From Winogradskyella flava (GTDB taxonomy: Bacteria; Bacteroidota; Bacteroidia; Flavobacteriales; Flavobacteriaceae): DNA of 64,000 nucleotides. The stretch is from the NCBI RefSeq assembly GCF_014243395.1, contig NZ_JACLCP010000005.1, positions 205,583 through 269,582 of the forward strand, given 5' to 3'. Position numbers and translations under genes: made by a program. This document shows, in pieces, positions 59,901-64,000 of this stretch. The notes under the pieces are model-generated. The model did no database searches. It was not told where the DNA came from and saw only the letters and a list, made by a program, of their open reading frames with translations. Every line of letters starts with the position of its first letter. Position 1 is the first letter of the stretch.

Positions 59901-61865
59901 ATGAAAAATTTTTATTGTGTTTTAATAATGAGTTTTGTTTTGTTTAGTTCTTTCGCACAAAGAGAAATGAACGATGAACAATTTAACAGTTTGACAAAAG
60001 CTCAACAAGATTTATACCTCAGAGTTAAGAAAGCAGATTCTCTTAAAACTTTAAGAGTCATGGATTTTTTGTCTAAAAACGGTCAGCAACAGAGAGTAGT
60101 TAGGGACAATGGTAAGGCTTTGGTTCTTACCAATGTTATAGATGGGAAACCTATTTATACTGCCACAGACAATATGGATGCTGCAATTGCCACAGGTACT
60201 AATCATTTGTGGTCAGGTGGTAGTCTTGGTCTAGATTTGGATGGTTCAGGTATTACAGTTCGTGTTTGGGACGGTGGACCAGTTCAAAATTCTCATGTAG
60301 AATTTCAGAACGAAACAAATACCTTATCAAGGGTAACCAATATAGAGCTTTTAAATACTGATGGTCAAGCACAGCAAGATCAACACGGTACTCATGTGAC
60401 AGGTACTATATCAGCTAAAGGTGTAAACGCTTCAGCAAGGGGTATGGCTAGTGGCGTTACTGTCAAAACTTATAATTTTCTAAATGATTCACCCGAGATG
60501 GTTGTAGAAACAGCTGATATGACTAATCCTATGTTATTATCAAACCATTCTTATGGCGTGCCTATTAATCAAAATGGAGGTACGCAATTGGATCCTTGGA
60601 GAATGGGTGCTTACACGGCAGATGCAAGAGAAATTGACGACATAGCTAGAACTAATCCTAAGTATTTGGTAGTTATGTCTGCCGGAAATAGTGGCAGTGT
60701 CAATTATCCTGGTGGTCTTGCAGCTGGTTTTGACAAGCTCACAGGAGATAAGAATGCTAAAAATAATCTTGTAATTGCTAATGCATCTCCCTCAATTAAC
60801 CCGTTTACTCAAGATGTAACTTTTGTAATAAATTCTGGGAGTAGTCAAGGACCTACGGATGATATACGTATTAAGCCTGATTTAGCAGGTGATGGTACAG
60901 GTTTGTTGTCAACCTCCCCCGGAGATGGATATGCCACATTGACTGGTACTTCAATGTCTGCGCCTAATGTTACAGGATCACTTGCCCTATTACAGCAGCA
61001 TTATAATCAACTTCATGGTGTATACATGAATTCGGCTACGTTGAAAGGATTAGTTTGCCACACAGCAAATGATGACTCAAATAATAGCGGACCAGATCCG
61101 TTCTTCGGTTGGGGCTTATTGAACGCTGAACGTTCTGCAGAAGTTATAACGGAAGATAATAACGGATCGGCAATATTAGAAGAATTAACATTAGATAATG
61201 GAAATACATACACTTATGAGTTTGGTGCTCAAGCTGGTGATAAACTAAGTGCGACAATTTGTTGGACAGATGTCCCAGGTGTTGCTGCCACTAATGGTAT
61301 ATTAAACGATCAGGCTGCGAGAATAGTTAACGATTTAGATATTAGGATAACTAAAGATGGTACCACTTATTTTCCTTGGAAATTAGATTACACAGGTACG
61401 GGTTTTACGAACTCTAAAGGAGATAATTTGGTTGATAATGTTGAGCGTGTGGATATTGAGGTGCCAGAAGCAGGAAATTATACCCTTGAAGTTTCTCATA
61501 AGGGTACTTTGCAAGGTGCAGGACCTTTTGATCCTCAAAGTCAAGATTTTTCATTAATTATTACGGGTAATAGTCTTACTCTTGGTTTAAGTGAAAATGA
61601 CTTGGCTAGAAGCCTTGCAGTCTATCCTAATCCATCCAACGGAGAGTTTACAATTAGTTTTGAGGCTAGTTCAGTGAATGTCGACGACAATGTGAAAATT
61701 GATATATACGATATGAGAGGTAGATTAATATTTGCAGATAATTTTAGAAATGTGTCTTCCATCTTCAAAGAAACCATTTCTCTAAACGAGGCAAAGTCCG
61801 GTATTTACTTGATTAATATTAAAGCAGGTGGCAGATTAACGTCTCATAAGTTAATTATTGACTAA
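59901..61865 (+). CDS. Secreted subtilisin-family serine protease with T9SS sorting domain
   Basis: 654 residues. A signal peptide (FYCVLIMSFVLFSSFAQ) and a short pro-region are followed by an S8 domain with Asp124 (VRVWDGG), His162 (QHGTHVTG), oxyanion Asn263 (SAGNSG) and Ser351 (GTSMSAPNVTG). A P/proprotein-convertase-like beta domain follows (about 420-555). The C-terminus (about 575-654) is a type A sorting domain (LAVYPNPSNGEFTISF ... SGIYLINIKAGGRLTSHKLI). It should be exported by type IX secretion and digest protein at or beyond the cell surface. It is separated from the Sus-like operon by a terminator. Confidence 0.92.
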   Translation: MKNFYCVLIMSFVLFSSFAQREMNDEQFNSLTKAQQDLYLRVKKADSLKTLRVMDFLSKNGQQQRVVRDNGKALVLTNVIDGKPIYTATDNMDAAIATGTNHLWSGGSLGLDLDGSGITVRVWDGGPVQNSHVEFQNETNTLSRVTNIELLNTDGQAQQDQHGTHVTGTISAKGVNASARGMASGVTVKTYNFLNDSPEMVVETADMTNPMLLSNHSYGVPINQNGGTQLDPWRMGAYTADAREIDDIARTNPKYLVVMSAGNSGSVNYPGGLAAGFDKLTGDKNAKNNLVIANASPSINPFTQDVTFVINSGSSQGPTDDIRIKPDLAGDGTGLLSTSPGDGYATLTGTSMSAPNVTGSLALLQQHYNQLHGVYMNSATLKGLVCHTANDDSNNSGPDPFFGWGLLNAERSAEVITEDNNGSAILEELTLDNGNTYTYEFGAQAGDKLSATICWTDVPGVAATNGILNDQAARIVNDLDIRITKDGTTYFPWKLDYTGTGFTNSKGDNLVDNVERVDIEVPEAGNYTLEVSHKGTLQGAGPFDPQSQDFSLIITGNSLTLGLSENDLARSLAVYPNPSNGEFTISFEASSVNVDDNVKIDIYDMRGRLIFADNFRNVSSIFKETISLNEAKSGIYLINIKAGGRLTSHKLIID

Positions 61866-61890
61866 AAAACTACTTCATCAAAATATAGTT

Positions 61891-61920
61891 AAAGGCCAAC
61901 GAGAAATTGTTGGTCTTTTT
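61891..61920 (+). terminator. Terminator after the subtilase gene
   Basis: AAAGGCCAAC-GAGAAATT-GTTGGTCTTT (10-bp stem with one G-T wobble) followed by a T-run. Confidence 0.88.
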
Positions 61921-61985
61921 ATGTTAAGGAATTTGTAATAATTTTCGATAAAACAATAATTTATAGCTTACTTTGTTTTTAGTAT

Positions 61986-63965
61986 ATGCCAACCCAAGTG
62001 CAAATAAAAAATCTATTAATAATTGCTTCCCTAGTTTTATTCTCAAAGCTCAACGGGCAAGTAAGACTGGATAAAGTGAAAGCTCCAGATATTGAAACTT
62101 CTAATCTTAAAGATTCTTCTGCTAGTAAGCAATCAACAGGTTTTAAGAAGCTTGCTACCATTGATTTGTATTTACTATTCAATGCAGAAATTGATACTAT
62201 TCATGTAGACACAACGTTGTCAATCAAAAAGGATTATAAATTTAATTATCTGCAAAAAGATAATTTTGGTTTAATGCCTTTCGCAAATATAGGTCAGACC
62301 TATAATGCATTAAGTTTTAACCCTGCAGATAATGAAGTCACGCCTTTATTTGGATCAAGAGCAAGACATTTCAATTATTTAGAACAAGAAGATATTAAAT
62401 ACTATGAAGTGCCAACACCTTGGACGCGATTAACTTATAAAACGGCATTCGAACAAGGTCAAATGCTTGATGCATTTTTTTCTGTAAACCTTTCAAAACA
62501 AATTAATTTCTCAATAGAATATAAAGGGCTAAGATCACTTGGTAACTACCAAAATGCTTTAACCAGTAGTGGTAATTTTCGATTTACATCAAACTATAAG
62601 TCAAAAAACAAGCGATATAAGGCGAATGGTCATATTGTCATGCAAGATTTACTCAACCAAGAAAATGGCGGTTTATTGGATGATGAAGTGGAAAGTTTTA
62701 CTTCTGGAGATGAAGACTTTATCGACCGATCTGTTTTTGATATGAACTTTGATAATGCTGAGAGTATTCTAGTCGGGAAGCGATTTTTTCTTAATCAGTC
62801 CTATGATATCATTAAGAAAAATGATTCAATAAATAAAAACAGCCTAGCTATAGTCAATATGATATCATTTGAGGATAAGTATTATCAGTACAAACAGACA
62901 TCTCCTGCAAATGATTATTTTGGTGGCTCTTTCACCAGTAGTATAAACGACAAGGTAACTCTAGAAAATTTCAGGACTAGTCTTAATATAGAATATTATA
63001 ATAATATTATTGGCGATGTGAGTTTTGGAATAAGCTATACTGATGTTAACTATGGTTACAATGGTGTTGTTTTGTTTCCAGATGAATCTATACCTAATAG
63101 AGTCAAATCAAATTTCTTAGGACTAAATGCTTCATATAGTAAGACAATAAACTCTGTCAGTTTGCGCAGCGACGCAAGTCTAAATCTTTCTGATGAATTC
63201 GTAGGCAGTTACATCGATTCGGAACTCAGTATGAAATTAAATGAAGATATATTGTTAAAAGGCGGCATATATATAAACTCAAAATTACCCAACTTTAATT
63301 ATTTACTTTACCAAAGTGATTACATAAACTATAACTGGTATAATTTTGAAGATTTCAGAAATATTAACACTCAACAATTAAAATTCAGTATAAATTCTGA
63401 CAAATATCTTAATGCCAATTTAGATATATCAAATATTGAAAACTATACGTACTTTAATTTAAATTCAGTAATTGATACAAATAAAGTAATAAGACCTGAA
63501 CAGTATAATGAATCACTACAATATCTTAGGCTGAAGTTACAAAAAGAGTTTCGTTTTGGAAATTTTGCACTGGACAACACAATAATGTATCAAAGTGTGG
63601 TTAGTGATGAAGACGTTCTTAATGTCCCAGATTTAATTACTAGGAATACTTTATACTACTCCAATCAGATTTTTAAAAAGGCAATGACTTTACAGACAGG
63701 CGTGACCTTAAATTATTTTACGAAATATAAAATGAATGGTTACGACCCCTTACTGGCAGAATTCTATACACAGAATGAAACAAGATTGGGAGGTTTTCCA
63801 AGACTTGACTTTTTTATAAACGCCAAAGTTAGACAGACTAGAATATTCCTAAAGGCGGAGCATTTCAATTCAGCATTCACTGGTTTTGATTATTTCTCCG
63901 CACCAAATCATCCTTACAGGGATTTTACAATTCGCTTTGGTCTGGTTTGGGATTTCTTTTTATAA
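61986..63965 (+). CDS. Putative porin (PF14121-type outer membrane beta-barrel)
   Basis: 659 residues. The signal segment is IIASLVLFSKLNGQ. The mature protein is a long run of alternating amphipathic strands: ALSFNPADNEVTPLFGSRAR, RHFNYLEQEDIKYYEVPTPW and TRLTYKTAFEQGQML at the N-terminal side, ending FRDFTIRFGLVWDFFL-like sequence with a terminal aromatic residue. The early region YYEVPTPWTRLTYK is characteristic of the putative porin family of Bacteroidota. It is predicted in the outer membrane; transport specificity is unknown. After it only 35 bases remain in the window and they hold nothing recognisable. Confidence 0.85.
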   Translation: MPTQVQIKNLLIIASLVLFSKLNGQVRLDKVKAPDIETSNLKDSSASKQSTGFKKLATIDLYLLFNAEIDTIHVDTTLSIKKDYKFNYLQKDNFGLMPFANIGQTYNALSFNPADNEVTPLFGSRARHFNYLEQEDIKYYEVPTPWTRLTYKTAFEQGQMLDAFFSVNLSKQINFSIEYKGLRSLGNYQNALTSSGNFRFTSNYKSKNKRYKANGHIVMQDLLNQENGGLLDDEVESFTSGDEDFIDRSVFDMNFDNAESILVGKRFFLNQSYDIIKKNDSINKNSLAIVNMISFEDKYYQYKQTSPANDYFGGSFTSSINDKVTLENFRTSLNIEYYNNIIGDVSFGISYTDVNYGYNGVVLFPDESIPNRVKSNFLGLNASYSKTINSVSLRSDASLNLSDEFVGSYIDSELSMKLNEDILLKGGIYINSKLPNFNYLLYQSDYINYNWYNFEDFRNINTQQLKFSINSDKYLNANLDISNIENYTYFNLNSVIDTNKVIRPEQYNESLQYLRLKLQKEFRFGNFALDNTIMYQSVVSDEDVLNVPDLITRNTLYYSNQIFKKAMTLQTGVTLNYFTKYKMNGYDPLLAEFYTQNETRLGGFPRLDFFINAKVRQTRIFLKAEHFNSAFTGFDYFSAPNHPYRDFTIRFGLVWDFFL

Positions 63966-64000
63966 TATTCACAGTATACACAACTATAGATTTTCTGATG

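Noticed and set aside
1..64000. CRISPR arrays, tRNA or rRNA genes and complete insertion sequences
   Set aside because: None recognised: no regularly spaced direct repeats, no cloverleaf with a GTTCGA-type arm, and no transposase or integrase apart from the GIY-YIG units.

Overview
The window looks like chromosomal DNA of a marine flavobacterium (Bacteroidota, family Flavobacteriaceae). Supporting signs are low G+C, a SusC/SusD pair, type IX secretion sorting domains, a PF14121-type putative porin, Bacteroidota promoter boxes (TAnnTTTG), a fused alpha/beta E1 of a branched-chain 2-oxo acid dehydrogenase, and many lipoproteins. I cannot name a genus.

Layout. 1-7206 (+): the distal part of a phenylacetate catabolic (paa) operon: thioesterase PaaI (5' end outside the window), an unknown secreted protein, 3-oxoadipyl-CoA thiolase, an atypical SDR, a PaaZ with an extra C-terminal domain, an enoyl-CoA hydratase/isomerase and PaaY. 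Two small GIY-YIG endonuclease genes interrupt this operon, each between short palindromes in inverted orientation. 7284-8930: membrane-anchored MutS-like ATPase. 8933-14051: Lrp/AsnC regulator divergent from a branched-chain amino acid catabolic cluster (E2, IlvE, fused E1). 14104-20098: bestrophin-like channel, cold-shock protein, SulP transporter, DUF4136 lipoprotein, and urocanate hydratase behind a 56-codon Cys-rich gene. 20136-27354: small HExxH membrane protein, large T9SS protein, a PLP deaminase/desulfhydrase, a glucosaminidase-LysM lipoprotein and HemL. 27413-34905: small exported proteins, YiaA, a CPBP-like protein, two tandem alpha/beta hydrolases and an exported squalene-cyclase-like repeat protein. 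34980-43881 (-): zinc metalloprotease, FN3-diheme cytochrome lipoprotein, a compact AT-rich operon (membrane-anchored solute-binding-like protein, TauE/SafE exporter, sulfotransferase) and LysS. 43939-54231: thioredoxin-TPR protein, DUF1573 protein, transmembrane LuxR-type regulator, YqaE/Pmp3 peptide, LipB, nucleoid-associated protein, OmpA-family protein, a large lipoprotein and RNase HII. 54447-63965 (+): SusC, SusD, surface lipoprotein, T9SS subtilase and a putative porin, which suggests protein or peptide use rather than glycan use.

The most unusual structure is a family of about 25-29 bp palindromic repeats with nearly constant ends (GTCA...TCTCA) and variable stems. At least eight copies occur. 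Four flank the two GIY-YIG genes as inverted pairs, two lie in frame inside the E2 linker, and two are intergenic. A perfect 44-bp palindrome spans the paaZ stop codon and abuts one GIY-YIG unit. I read the repeat-GIY-YIG-repeat arrangement as a candidate small mobile system analogous to REP/RAYT pairs; this is inference. Several conserved genes start at TTG or GTG. Three start choices (E2, LipB, RNase HII) are supported by a nearby TAnnTTTG box.
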